In this document: positions 54,827-62,248 of the stretch, in pieces
How the letters are laid out: every line of letters begins with the position of its first letter
Position numbering within the stretch: the stretch's first letter is position 1
Assembly (NCBI GenBank): GCA_031291445.1
Contig: JARLJA010000079.1
Span: 1-63,864 of the forward strand
Direction: 5' to 3'
DNA: 63,864 nt
From: Xanthobacteraceae bacterium
Lineage (GTDB): Bacteria; Pseudomonadota; Alphaproteobacteria; Rhizobiales; Xanthobacteraceae
Translations under genes and position numbers: made by a program
The notes under the pieces: model-generated
Told to the model about the DNA's origin: nothing
Seen by the model: the letters and a program-made list of their open reading frames with translations, nothing else
Databases searched by the model: none

Positions 54827-56365
54827 CTAGCCCCTTGTTGCGCGCGCGTCGCCGTCGCCGCTTTCGAGATAGCGCTGCTTCAGCGCCGTCTTGTAGAGTT
54901 TGCCGTTGTCGAGCCGCGGAAGCTCATGGACGAAATCGATACTGCGGGGGCATTTCACGTTGGACAGCCGGTCCCGGCAGAACGCCAGCAACTCGCTGGC
55001 CATGGCGCCGTCTTGCTGACGGCCGGGCCGCAACTGCACCACGGCCTTGACTTCCTCGCCGTAGTCCGCGTTCGGTAGACCGAACACGGCTGCGTCGACC
55101 ACGGCGGGATGGAGCACCAGCGTATTCTCGATTTCGGCCGGGTAGATGTTGACGCCACCGGAAATGATCATGTGCGCTTTGCGATCGGTGAGGTAGAGAA
55201 AGCCATCGGCGTCGAGATGACCGATGTCACCGAGCGTGCTCCAGCCCTGCGCGGTGCGCGCCTTTTCGGTCTTGCCGGGATCACCGTGATATTCGAATTT
55301 CGGCCCGTCGAAATAGACCTGGCCGGTTTCATCGGCGCCGCATTCGCGCCCGGCATCGTCGACGATATGGATCCGGCCGAGCACGGCGCGGCCGACCGAA
55401 CCCTTGTGGGCGAGCCATTCCTGCGGCGAGATGCAGCAAACGCCGTTGCGCTCCGAGCCGGCATAGTATTCCCAGACGATCGGCCCCCACCACGCCATCA
55501 TCTGCTCCTTGACCTCGACCGGGCATGGAGCCGCCGCGTGCACGGCCACGCGGTGCGACGCGAGATCGAAGCCGGCCCGCTCCGCGGCCGGCAGCGCCAG
55601 CATCCGCACGAACATGGTCGGCACCCACTGGGAATGGGTGACGCGGTGGGTCTCGATCGCGCGCAGCGCACCCACCGCGTCGAATTTCGGCAGCACCACC
55701 ACCGACCCGCCGCCGTCGATCACCTTGATCGAAAACCGCAGCGGCGCTGCATGGTAGAGGGGCGCCGGCGACAGATAGACAGTATCGCCGTCAAAGCCGA
55801 AAAGGCGAACGTTCCACTCCGCCTTGTTGGCGCCGGTCATCGGCGGCTCGCCAAGCCCCTGCTTGATGCCCTTGGGCTGGCCGGTGGTGCCCGAGGAATA
55901 GAAGAAGTCCTTGCCCATCGGCACGTCCGGCAAAGCGACGGGTTCGGGAAACTTCGCAATCAACGCGTCGAGACCGCCCGCGCCGACGAATACGGTGGCG
56001 CAACGGGCGCGGAGGTCGGCCGGAAGCGCCTCCAGCAGCGCTGCGAACCGCGCGTCCGCCAGTAGGATTTTCGCGCCGCAGTCTCGCACCACATAGTCGA
56101 TCTCACTCTGCTTGAGGTGCGTGCTGATCGGCGTGTAATACAGCCCAGCGCGCCGCGCGGCCCACGCCAGGTCGAAATAAACCGTGCCGTTGTCGAGCAG
56201 CATGGCGACGCCGTCGCCGGGACGAAGCTGCAGCGACAGGAAGAGCTGGGCGATACGGTTCGATCGCGTGTCGAGTTCCGCGAACGTCCGTACCCCCGAG
56301 CCGTCGGCCATCTGGCAGGCGACCTTGTCTGGATGACGTGCGGCGAGGTCTTTCAGGATCGGCAT
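54827..56365 (-). CDS. Acyl-CoA ligase (AMP-forming)
   Basis: A 512-residue ANL enzyme with all core motifs: P-loop DFFYSSGTTGQPKGI, YYAGSERNGVC at the A5 position, TLGDIGHLDADGFLYLTDRKAHM with the hinge Asp, ISGGVNIYPAEIE, and the catalytic Lys in LDNGKLYKTALK. It would activate a carboxylic acid to its CoA thioester with ATP. Paired with the dehydrogenase and importer it probably gives entry of an imported acid into beta-oxidation-like degradation. It contrasts with the degenerate ANL protein at 27.5 kb. Confidence 0.92.
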   Translation of the reverse strand: MPILKDLAARHPDKVACQMADGSGVRTFAELDTRSNRIAQLFLSLQLRPGDGVAMLLDNGTVYFDLAWAARRAGLYYTPISTHLKQSEIDYVVRDCGAKILLADARFAALLEALPADLRARCATVFVGAGGLDALIAKFPEPVALPDVPMGKDFFYSSGTTGQPKGIKQGLGEPPMTGANKAEWNVRLFGFDGDTVYLSPAPLYHAAPLRFSIKVIDGGGSVVVLPKFDAVGALRAIETHRVTHSQWVPTMFVRMLALPAAERAGFDLASHRVAVHAAAPCPVEVKEQMMAWWGPIVWEYYAGSERNGVCCISPQEWLAHKGSVGRAVLGRIHIVDDAGRECGADETGQVYFDGPKFEYHGDPGKTEKARTAQGWSTLGDIGHLDADGFLYLTDRKAHMIISGGVNIYPAEIENTLVLHPAVVDAAVFGLPNADYGEEVKAVVQLRPGRQQDGAMASELLAFCRDRLSNVKCPRSIDFVHELPRLDNGKLYKTALKQRYLESGDGDARATRG

Positions 56366-56384
56366 GGCGGATGAGGCTCCTCTG

Positions 56385-57383
56385 TCAGTCCATCATGACG
56401 ACGAGCTTGCCGGTGACGGCGCGGCTTTCGAGCCGCGCGATGGCGGCAGGCGCTTCGGCAAGGGTGAAACGTTCGGAGACCCGTGGCGACAACTTGCCGG
56501 CGCCGTAGAGCGCGAGCACGGCGGCAGCGTTTGCTGCCGCGCCAGCCGGATCGCCGCGAACGAACGCGCCCCAGTCGACGCCGACGACGCTGCAGGACTT
56601 CAGCAGCGGCAGATTGAGCGGAATGGCGGGGATGCCGGCGGTGAACCCGACGACGAGATGCCGACCGTTGCGCGCGATCGCCCGCAGCGCCGGCTCCGCA
56701 TAGGGACCGCCCACCGGATCGAGCACCACGTCAGCGCCGGTTGCGCCGCAGGCGTCCTTGAATTCGGCCGCGAGCGCGCGCGCCGCTTCCTTGTCCGTCA
56801 GCGTCCGCGGATAGACCACACCCCGTTCGGCGCCGTTGGCGAGCGCCACGGCCAGGCGCTCGGTGCTCGATGCCGCGGCGATCACCCGGGCGCCCAGCGC
56901 CTTTGCTGCCTGCACTGCGGCAATGCCCACCCCGCCCGAGGCGCCGAGCACGAGCACGGTCTCGCCGGGCGCAACGTGCCCCCGGTCGACCAGCGCGTAG
57001 TGCGCTGTGCCATAGGTGAAGATAAAGGCGGCCGCCTGATCGAACGGCATTGTCGCATCAATCGCGATGCAGCGATCCTCGGGCACGGCCACCCGCTCCG
57101 CCAAACCGCCCCAGCCGAGCCGGCCGATGACGTGCTGGCCGGGGCGGAAGCGGCTGACTGCAGCGCCGACCCGCGCAACAATGCCGGAAATCTCGGACCC
57201 CGGCGCGAACGGCCGCGGCGGCCGGATCTGATATTTGTCGCGGATCAGCAACCCGTCCGGGAAATTGATGCCGCAAGCCTTGACGGCAACGAGCACGTCG
57301 TTCGGTCCCGGCTCGGGCTCGGGCACGTCCGCGAGCACCAGCGTCCCGGGGTCCCCTGCCACCTGGCTCAATATCGCCTTCAC
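56385..57383 (-). CDS. Quinone oxidoreductase-family MDR enzyme
   Basis: A 332-residue zinc-free medium-chain reductase. CGINFPDGLLIRDKYQIRPP and FAPGSEISGIVARVG mark the GroES-like part, VLVLGASGGVGIAAVQAAKALGA the NADP site, and the ending AVTGKLVVMMD is typical. The family contains quinone and enoyl-type reductases. Within this cluster an enoyl-CoA or quinone reduction is possible; the substrate is not readable. It lies 19 bp before the ligase gene and 55 bp after the P450 gene. Confidence 0.88.
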   Translation of the reverse strand: MKAILSQVAGDPGTLVLADVPEPEPGPNDVLVAVKACGINFPDGLLIRDKYQIRPPRPFAPGSEISGIVARVGAAVSRFRPGQHVIGRLGWGGLAERVAVPEDRCIAIDATMPFDQAAAFIFTYGTAHYALVDRGHVAPGETVLVLGASGGVGIAAVQAAKALGARVIAAASSTERLAVALANGAERGVVYPRTLTDKEAARALAAEFKDACGATGADVVLDPVGGPYAEPALRAIARNGRHLVVGFTAGIPAIPLNLPLLKSCSVVGVDWGAFVRGDPAGAAANAAAVLALYGAGKLSPRVSERFTLAEAPAAIARLESRAVTGKLVVMMD

Positions 57384-57438
57384 GGCCTGGTGCTCGAGTC
57401 CACGCGGGACCGTTCCAATTGTCCAGACATCTGCGCTC

Positions 57439-58638
57439 CTATTTCGCCGTGACGCGAATCGGCAATGAACTCAGCGCCCGCAGGCCGCTGCTGTCCCGGT
57501 AGACTGCCTCGCCGGTGATATCGATCGACGCCACGCGCGCCGCGAGCGCGGCGAGCACCGCTTCGGCTTCCAGGCGCGACACCATCTGGCCGACGCAGCC
57601 GTGAATGCCGGTGCCGAAACCGATATGCCCCGAGACGCGGCGCGTGATGTCGAGTTCGTCGGGCCGCTCCCACCAGGCCTCATCTCGATTGCCTGATGCG
57701 AGCAGCAGCAGCACCTTTTCATGCCGGCCGATCCGAACACCGGCGATCTCGGTCTCGTGGGGCGTGGTCCTGAAAACATAGGGCGCGGCGGAATCGTACC
57801 GCAGCGTTTCATCGAATGCCGGTCGGGCAAGCGACCGATCGGCAGCGAGAAGCGCCCATTGCTTCGGATGCCTGGCGAGGTTGTAGAGCGCCATGCCGAT
57901 GGCACTGATGGTGGTATCGAGACCGGCGGACAGAAGGGAGCGCACCAGCAGCGCAGCTTCTTCCGGCGTGATCTCGCCGGCGTCGGCGGCCTCGTAGACC
58001 TGTGCACCGAACCCGCCCGCAGCGAGGGCTTCGCGCCGGCACTTCGCCTCTACCCACGGCAGCACCTTCGGCCCCTGCTTCATCAGCTCGCGAAAATAGT
58101 CGTTTTCCGGGCCGAAGCCCGCGAACACCATCGCGCCGTAGGTGAGAAAATTCTCGCGACCTTCCTGATCGATGCCGAGAGCGTCGGGAAAGACGCTGAT
58201 GGGAAACACCTCGGCGAGGTCGCGAATTGCGTCGAACGACCCCTTATCGACCAACTCATCGATCAGCGTGACCGCCTTGCGCTTGAAGTCGTCGGCGAGC
58301 CGCCGCATCGCGCCTGGCGAGAGCACGCGCGCCAGCACCTTGCGCGTGCGCGTATGCATCGGCGGATCGACTTCGAGGATGATGCTCGGCGGACGCCAGG
58401 GCGCTTGCTTGAAGTAGTTGGCGAGCCCCGACCCGCCAGCGTTGCTGAAATTGGCGTGGTCGGCGAAAATCGCCTTGATCTCCGCGTATCGCGGGACCGC
58501 CCAGACGTCGTATTTCGTGAGGCGAACGACCGGCCCTGCGGCGCGCAGGCGCTCATAAGCGGGATAAGGATCGCGCCTCGTATTCCCATCGAACGGGTCG
58601 AAGTCACTGCGAACGTCGTCAAGAGCGCGCGTCGCCAT
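57439..58638 (-). CDS. Cytochrome P450, CYP199-like
   Basis: A 399-residue soluble P450. The haem-ligand loop is GHIGFGTGIHGCVGQ (Cys348), the ExxR is ETLR at 277-280, and the I-helix reads LLSAGLDTT at 237-243. Segments such as WRPPSIILEVDPPMHTRTR and GEITPEEAALLVRSLLSAGLDTT strongly recall CYP199A enzymes of Rhodopseudomonas, which O-demethylate 4-substituted benzoates such as 4-methoxybenzoate. No ferredoxin or ferredoxin reductase gene lies nearby. It is the first gene of the cluster and divergent from the TetR gene. Confidence 0.9.
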   Translation of the reverse strand: MATRALDDVRSDFDPFDGNTRRDPYPAYERLRAAGPVVRLTKYDVWAVPRYAEIKAIFADHANFSNAGGSGLANYFKQAPWRPPSIILEVDPPMHTRTRKVLARVLSPGAMRRLADDFKRKAVTLIDELVDKGSFDAIRDLAEVFPISVFPDALGIDQEGRENFLTYGAMVFAGFGPENDYFRELMKQGPKVLPWVEAKCRREALAAGGFGAQVYEAADAGEITPEEAALLVRSLLSAGLDTTISAIGMALYNLARHPKQWALLAADRSLARPAFDETLRYDSAAPYVFRTTPHETEIAGVRIGRHEKVLLLLASGNRDEAWWERPDELDITRRVSGHIGFGTGIHGCVGQMVSRLEAEAVLAALAARVASIDITGEAVYRDSSGLRALSSLPIRVTAK

Positions 58639-58661
58639 CCCGGTCCTCCCAGCTCTTCGTT

Positions 58662-58679
58662 AATTGACCATAGTCATTT
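58662..58679. promoter_or_regulatory. Palindromic operator candidate between P450 and TetR genes
   Basis: AATTGAC (58662-58668) and GTCATTT (58673-58679) around CATA: the inner TGAC/GTCA arms are perfect, six of seven bases match over the full arms. It lies 24 bp upstream of the P450 start in the 127-bp divergent gap, the expected place for a TetR-family operator. Confidence 0.6.
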
Positions 58680-58765
58680 ATCTCACCCTGTGCAAGGCTT
58701 AAGAATCGCAGTCTCGCTTGTGTTTCCGTCGCCGAGGCGGCATGGAGGCGGCAACGGAGATGTTC

Positions 58766-59494
58766 ATGGCGAAGCAACCGGAAAAGGCTCGAGCTTCTGC
58801 ACGACGGTTTCAGCATCGCGCACGTCAAGATGCCGACAAGCAGGCGCTGAGAGTGCTGATACTCGAGACGGCGCGCCGGGAATTCGCCTCCGGCACGCTC
58901 GAGACCGTCTCGATCCAGCGGATCGCCGACGCGATCGGGTACTCCAAGGGCACGGTACTGAAGTATTTCCCGACCAAGCTGCTGCTGCTTCTGGCGGTGA
59001 AGCAGCAGAACCTCGAAGACCTCGCCGAGCGACTGGAGCGGGTGCGCGCGCACAACGCCGACAGCGAGGTACGCCTGCGGCGTGTGATGGAGGCCTACAT
59101 CGACTACTGGGTGCACAATCCCGACCATTTCCGCTCGCTGTACTCGATGGCGGGAACGGTGGAGGACCGGCGTTTTCCGGACGGCACCTATTTCGGCCAG
59201 ACCGAGATCGCGCGCCGTTCGTACGAGATCTTCGCGACATCGACCGCGGAATTTCTCGCCAGCTGGGGCGCCGAACCGACCCCCCTGCTGGCGCAGCGGC
59301 TGGCCACCGCGCTGCTGTCGGCCGCACACGGCGTGATCTCGCTGCCGCTCGGCACACCGACGATGCAACTGCCCGACGTTCGCGCCACCGGCCGATTGGT
59401 GATCGAAAACCTGATCGACTCGTTTGCGGCCAAGCTGAAGGACGCCCGCGCGACTTCGGAATGGCCGAGAGTGTCGATCAACACGTTTCAGTAG
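58766..59494 (+). CDS. TetR-family transcriptional regulator
   Basis: A 242-residue regulator. The N-terminal DNA-binding domain reads VLILETARREFASGTLETVSIQRIADAIGYSKGTVLKYFPTK, with the helix-turn-helix recognition helix SKGTVLKYFP. The C-terminal ligand domain is all helical. The start at 58766 has a GGAGA site five bases away; ATGs at 58742 and 58760 are possible. It is divergent from the P450-to-transporter cluster, which it probably represses until a substrate or CoA thioester binds. Confidence 0.92.
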   Translation: MAKQPEKARASARRFQHRARQDADKQALRVLILETARREFASGTLETVSIQRIADAIGYSKGTVLKYFPTKLLLLLAVKQQNLEDLAERLERVRAHNADSEVRLRRVMEAYIDYWVHNPDHFRSLYSMAGTVEDRRFPDGTYFGQTEIARRSYEIFATSTAEFLASWGAEPTPLLAQRLATALLSAAHGVISLPLGTPTMQLPDVRATGRLVIENLIDSFAAKLKDARATSEWPRVSINTFQ

Positions 59495-59654
59495 GTTCGG
59501 TGCCTTTCGCTCAAGGCGAAGCGGCCCCAGCAAGATGCCCCACGCCGACCAGGTCGCCGGCGTTGGATCAATTCAGTAGGCCCGGCCCGGTCCAGGCAGG
59601 TTGCACTTCGCCCGCCTGAAGCTAATCTCGGCGCCGGATTCAGGGGGACCAGCC

Positions 59655-60074
59655 GTGCGCAAGCCCGCAACGATCGTGATCGCATGCCTTTGGCTCGCAG
59701 GGTGCGCCGGCGGCGGAGCGGACCAGCAGCTCGCGCAGCCGACGCCCTCGCCCACCACCCCGCCGCCACCGGCACAGCAACAGGCCGCCGCGGTGGAAGA
59801 CTACGACTGCACGGTCGGGATTCCCGGCAAGCTGCTCAGCGTCACCTCGCACGACGAGATGGTGGCGCGTTTCGGCAAGCCGACCACCGAGGTCGCCCGC
59901 CCCACCGGAGGAATGATCTCCTCCTATGCCAAGATCGACTTCAAGAGGGTTCGCGGCTGCCGCCCGATGGCCCCGGGCTCCAAGGCGGCCAACCGCATCC
60001 AGAACATCCAGTTCGTATTCGAGGCCGACGGCACCATCTCCACGGTGAACACCAACGCCCCCGTCCCGGAGTGA
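59655..60074 (+). CDS. Small secreted lipoprotein
   Basis: A 139-residue lipoprotein. A short signal peptide ends in the lipobox LAGC (IVIACLWLAGC), followed by a Pro/Gln/Ala-rich spacer and a folded part with YDCTVGIPGKLLSVTSHDEMVARFG and a second cysteine (VRGCRPM). The start is a GTG at 59655, six bases after GGGGGA; the upstream in-frame ATG (59601) would put 18 polar residues before the signal. I do not recognise a family for the mature domain. Confidence 0.75.
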   Translation: MRKPATIVIACLWLAGCAGGGADQQLAQPTPSPTTPPPPAQQQAAAVEDYDCTVGIPGKLLSVTSHDEMVARFGKPTTEVARPTGGMISSYAKIDFKRVRGCRPMAPGSKAANRIQNIQFVFEADGTISTVNTNAPVPE

Positions 60075-60507
60075 TTGCTGAACCGAGACTCTTCCAGCGT
60101 CTGCCGCCTTCACGCCCGCCTCGAATGTCGCCGTCTCGCACAGCGACAAGATCCGCCAGGACATCGACATGGGAACGGTGCGGGGGTCAACGACCACTTC
60201 GGTGGCCCGGTCATCGCGAAGTACTGAGCGGCACGGCGGGCGCGCTGCACACCCTCAAGTTGCCCACGCCAGCCTTCCAGCTGGTGGACCGCCCTCGCCG
60301 CGTGGCGATCCCGGACCAAGGCGCTATTCCGTCGCTCGCCGCCACGGCCTCGCGCGCCAAGCGCGCGCAAGGCGCCGCATATTCAACCCGATCACGCTGC
60401 TACACACCCGCGTGAGCGCCTTCGTTCCGTCACCCAGCCGTAAAGGTAGCCCCGTAGTGAGTCGCAACTGGTTAAAAAACCGTTGGCGTCAAAAAGGGGT
60501 TCCCATC
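60075..60507. other. Intergenic region between lipoprotein and PEP-CTERM genes
   Basis: 433 bp. A few coding-like fragments are present in different frames (for example a short run NDHFGGPVIAKY near 60190-60228, then a stop), which may be the remains of a decayed gene, but nothing is identifiable. The 3' end supplies the AAGGGG ribosome binding site of the next gene. Confidence 0.4.
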
Positions 60508-61092
60508 ATGTCCTTGTCGAAACTTGCAACCATGTTCGCGGCCGTCGCGCTGGCAGGCGCCGCGGCTTCCGGCGGCGCCCAGGCCGCGACCGTCAATTAC
60601 GACCTGACCTTCGAAAGCGGCGGATCGTCGGTCGGCAGCGCGTTGCTGACCCTCGACCTTCCCAGCACCGCGTCGTCGCTCACGGTCAATGCCGCCACCG
60701 CCGCCGATTTCGTCCGGCTGACCGGCACGCTCGCCGGCGACGCCTTCAACGTCACCCCGTCGAGCTTCGCGAACCTGTTCGGCTCCTCCGGCATCACGCT
60801 GGTCGACGGCGTCGTCACCAGCATCGTCACCCCGTTCGGCGGCGGCGGCATCGGCGCCAGCGGTCCGACCTCGTCGGGCTTCTTCTTCTTCAATCAGAAC
60901 GGCCGCAACGCCAACCAGCCGGGGCTCGACTTCACCTTCACCCCGTTCGGCGACACCACCATCAACGGAACCGTCACGGTCGCCGCGGTGCCGGAGCCCG
61001 CGACCTGGGTGATGCTGATCCTGGGCTTCGCCGGGCTGGGCTATCTGATCCGCCGCCGCACCCGCACCGCGGCGCCGCTCGCCCTGGCCTGA
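60508..61092 (+). CDS. PEP-CTERM (PEPxxWA) sorting-domain protein
   Basis: A 194-residue exported protein: signal peptide (FAAVALAGAAASGGAQA), an about 130-residue Gly/Thr/Ser-rich beta-type domain, and a C-terminal sorting tail VPEPATWVMLILGFAGLGYLIRRRTR, which has the PEPxxW motif, a hydrophobic helix and an Arg cluster. Exosortases recognise such tails. No exosortase gene is in this window. ATG 60508 is preceded by AAGGGG, and a strong terminator follows the stop. Confidence 0.88.
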   Translation: MSLSKLATMFAAVALAGAAASGGAQAATVNYDLTFESGGSSVGSALLTLDLPSTASSLTVNAATAADFVRLTGTLAGDAFNVTPSSFANLFGSSGITLVDGVVTSIVTPFGGGGIGASGPTSSGFFFFNQNGRNANQPGLDFTFTPFGDTTINGTVTVAAVPEPATWVMLILGFAGLGYLIRRRTRTAAPLALA

Positions 61093-61117
61093 TCGGCCGC
61101 CTGCCGCGACGCGAGAG

Positions 61118-61142
61118 AAGCCGCCCTCGGGCGGCTTTTTTT
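61118..61142 (+). terminator. Rho-independent terminator after the PEP-CTERM gene
   Basis: AAGCCGCCC pairs perfectly with GGGCGGCTT around TC, running into seven T residues (61136-61142). Confidence 0.95.
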
Positions 61143-61352
61143 GCGACCGGCCCAGACGGCCAGCCATATCAATCGCGCGGTCTGGCGCGCCACCGTTGTT
61201 GTGAATTTGGGATCAACTTATTGCCCGTCTTCGAAGGCCGGATGGCCTGTTCATACCTCTGCCGACCATTCACGATTTCATGAGGACCGGCAGAGCTTCG
61301 CTAACCATATGAATTACCATCGGAAATAATATACGAAACAATCATTCATCTC

Positions 61353-61383
61353 TTGCAATTATTGTGCGATGCACAAATATTAA
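61353..61383 (+). promoter_or_regulatory. AT-rich promoter region with inverted repeat before the GNAT gene
   Basis: The 339-bp gap 61093-61431 is unusually AT-rich from about 61310. It contains a perfect 6-bp inverted repeat TTGTGC-GAT-GCACAA (61362-61376), lying between a weak TTGCAA (61353) and TATTAA (61378). A repressor or activator site overlapping the promoter is plausible; no regulator is identified. Confidence 0.35.
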
Positions 61384-61431
61384 TGGTCTAGGGAATCGAG
61401 CGTCCTCGGGGCAACCTTGAGGAGACTAACC

Positions 61432-62121
61432 ATGAGCACAGTTGCCACCATCCGGTCGAGCGCCGGATTGGGCGTCATCCGCCCGCTGCAACCGAGCGAA
61501 CATCACCTGTTGCGTGACCATCTGCTGCGCCTCGACCCGGCCAGCCGGTACGATCGCTTCAACGGCGGCATCAGCGATGCGTTCATCACCAGCTATGCCG
61601 CGCGCTGCGTCGAGCATGATGCGATCGTGCTCGCCTACATCCAGGACGGCGCCGTCCGTGCCGCCGCTGAACTCCATGCCCCCGAACAGGCCGTGGACTG
61701 CACCCCGGAGCTCGCCTTCAGCGTCGAGAACCGGCTGCGTCGCCAGGGCGTCGGCAGCGCGCTGTTCGAGCAGATCCTGTCCGAGGCCCGCCGCCGTGGC
61801 TATGCGCGGGTCCGCATCACCACCGGCGGGGCGAACAACGCCATGCGCGGGCTGGCCTACAAGTTCGGCGCCGACCTCACCTTCGCCTTCGGCGAGACCA
61901 CCGGCATCATCGACCTGGTCCGGGAAAGCCGCCCCCAGCCGTCGAGCGCCCGGGCGGTCCCCGCGCCCGCACCGACCGTCGTCGATGTGCCGATCGCCCC
62001 GCCACTGGCCCCGCTGCTGGTCGCGCGCGACATGATCCGCGCCAGCCAGGCGATGTGGGAACAGGCGTTCCGACTGTGGGGGGACCTGCTGAAGCTGCGT
62101 CCCCGTTTCGGCCTGCGCTGA
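61432..62121 (+). CDS. GNAT-family N-acetyltransferase
   Basis: A 229-residue protein whose first about 160 residues form a GNAT domain. The acetyl-CoA-binding motif is ENRLRRQGVGSALFEQILSEARRRGY, preceded by AELAFSV-like PELAFSVENR. A C-terminal Pro/Ala-rich extension of about 60 residues ends in an amphipathic helix (AMWEQAFRLWGDLLKLRPR). The start at 61432 has a strong GGAG eight bases upstream. The substrate (small molecule or protein N-terminus) is unknown. Confidence 0.88.
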   Translation: MSTVATIRSSAGLGVIRPLQPSEHHLLRDHLLRLDPASRYDRFNGGISDAFITSYAARCVEHDAIVLAYIQDGAVRAAAELHAPEQAVDCTPELAFSVENRLRRQGVGSALFEQILSEARRRGYARVRITTGGANNAMRGLAYKFGADLTFAFGETTGIIDLVRESRPQPSSARAVPAPAPTVVDVPIAPPLAPLLVARDMIRASQAMWEQAFRLWGDLLKLRPRFGLR

Positions 62122-62176
62122 CCGGCAATACCCGGCCTGCGCGGCCTTGTCGCGCCGGCCGGTCGGCGCCAGGCCG

Positions 62177-62201
62177 GCGTGGCATCTTCCAAATGCCACG
62201 C
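62177..62201 (+). promoter_or_regulatory. Leader hairpin 1 of the second P450 gene
   Basis: A perfect 9-bp stem: GCGTGGCAT (62177-62185), loop CTTCCAA, ATGCCACGC (62193-62201). No U-tract follows, so it is not a classical terminator. Confidence 0.6.
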
Positions 62202-62214
62202 AATGCTCCGATAT

Positions 62215-62238
62215 TGAAGCGGCGCGGATGCCGCTTCA
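62215..62238 (+). promoter_or_regulatory. Leader hairpin 2, abutting the ribosome binding site
   Basis: A perfect 9-bp stem: TGAAGCGGC (62215-62223), loop GCGGAT, GCCGCTTCA (62230-62238). The Shine-Dalgarno GGAG begins at 62239, immediately after the stem, and the P450 start is at 62249. Confidence 0.65.
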
Positions 62239-62248
62239 GGAGCCTGCC

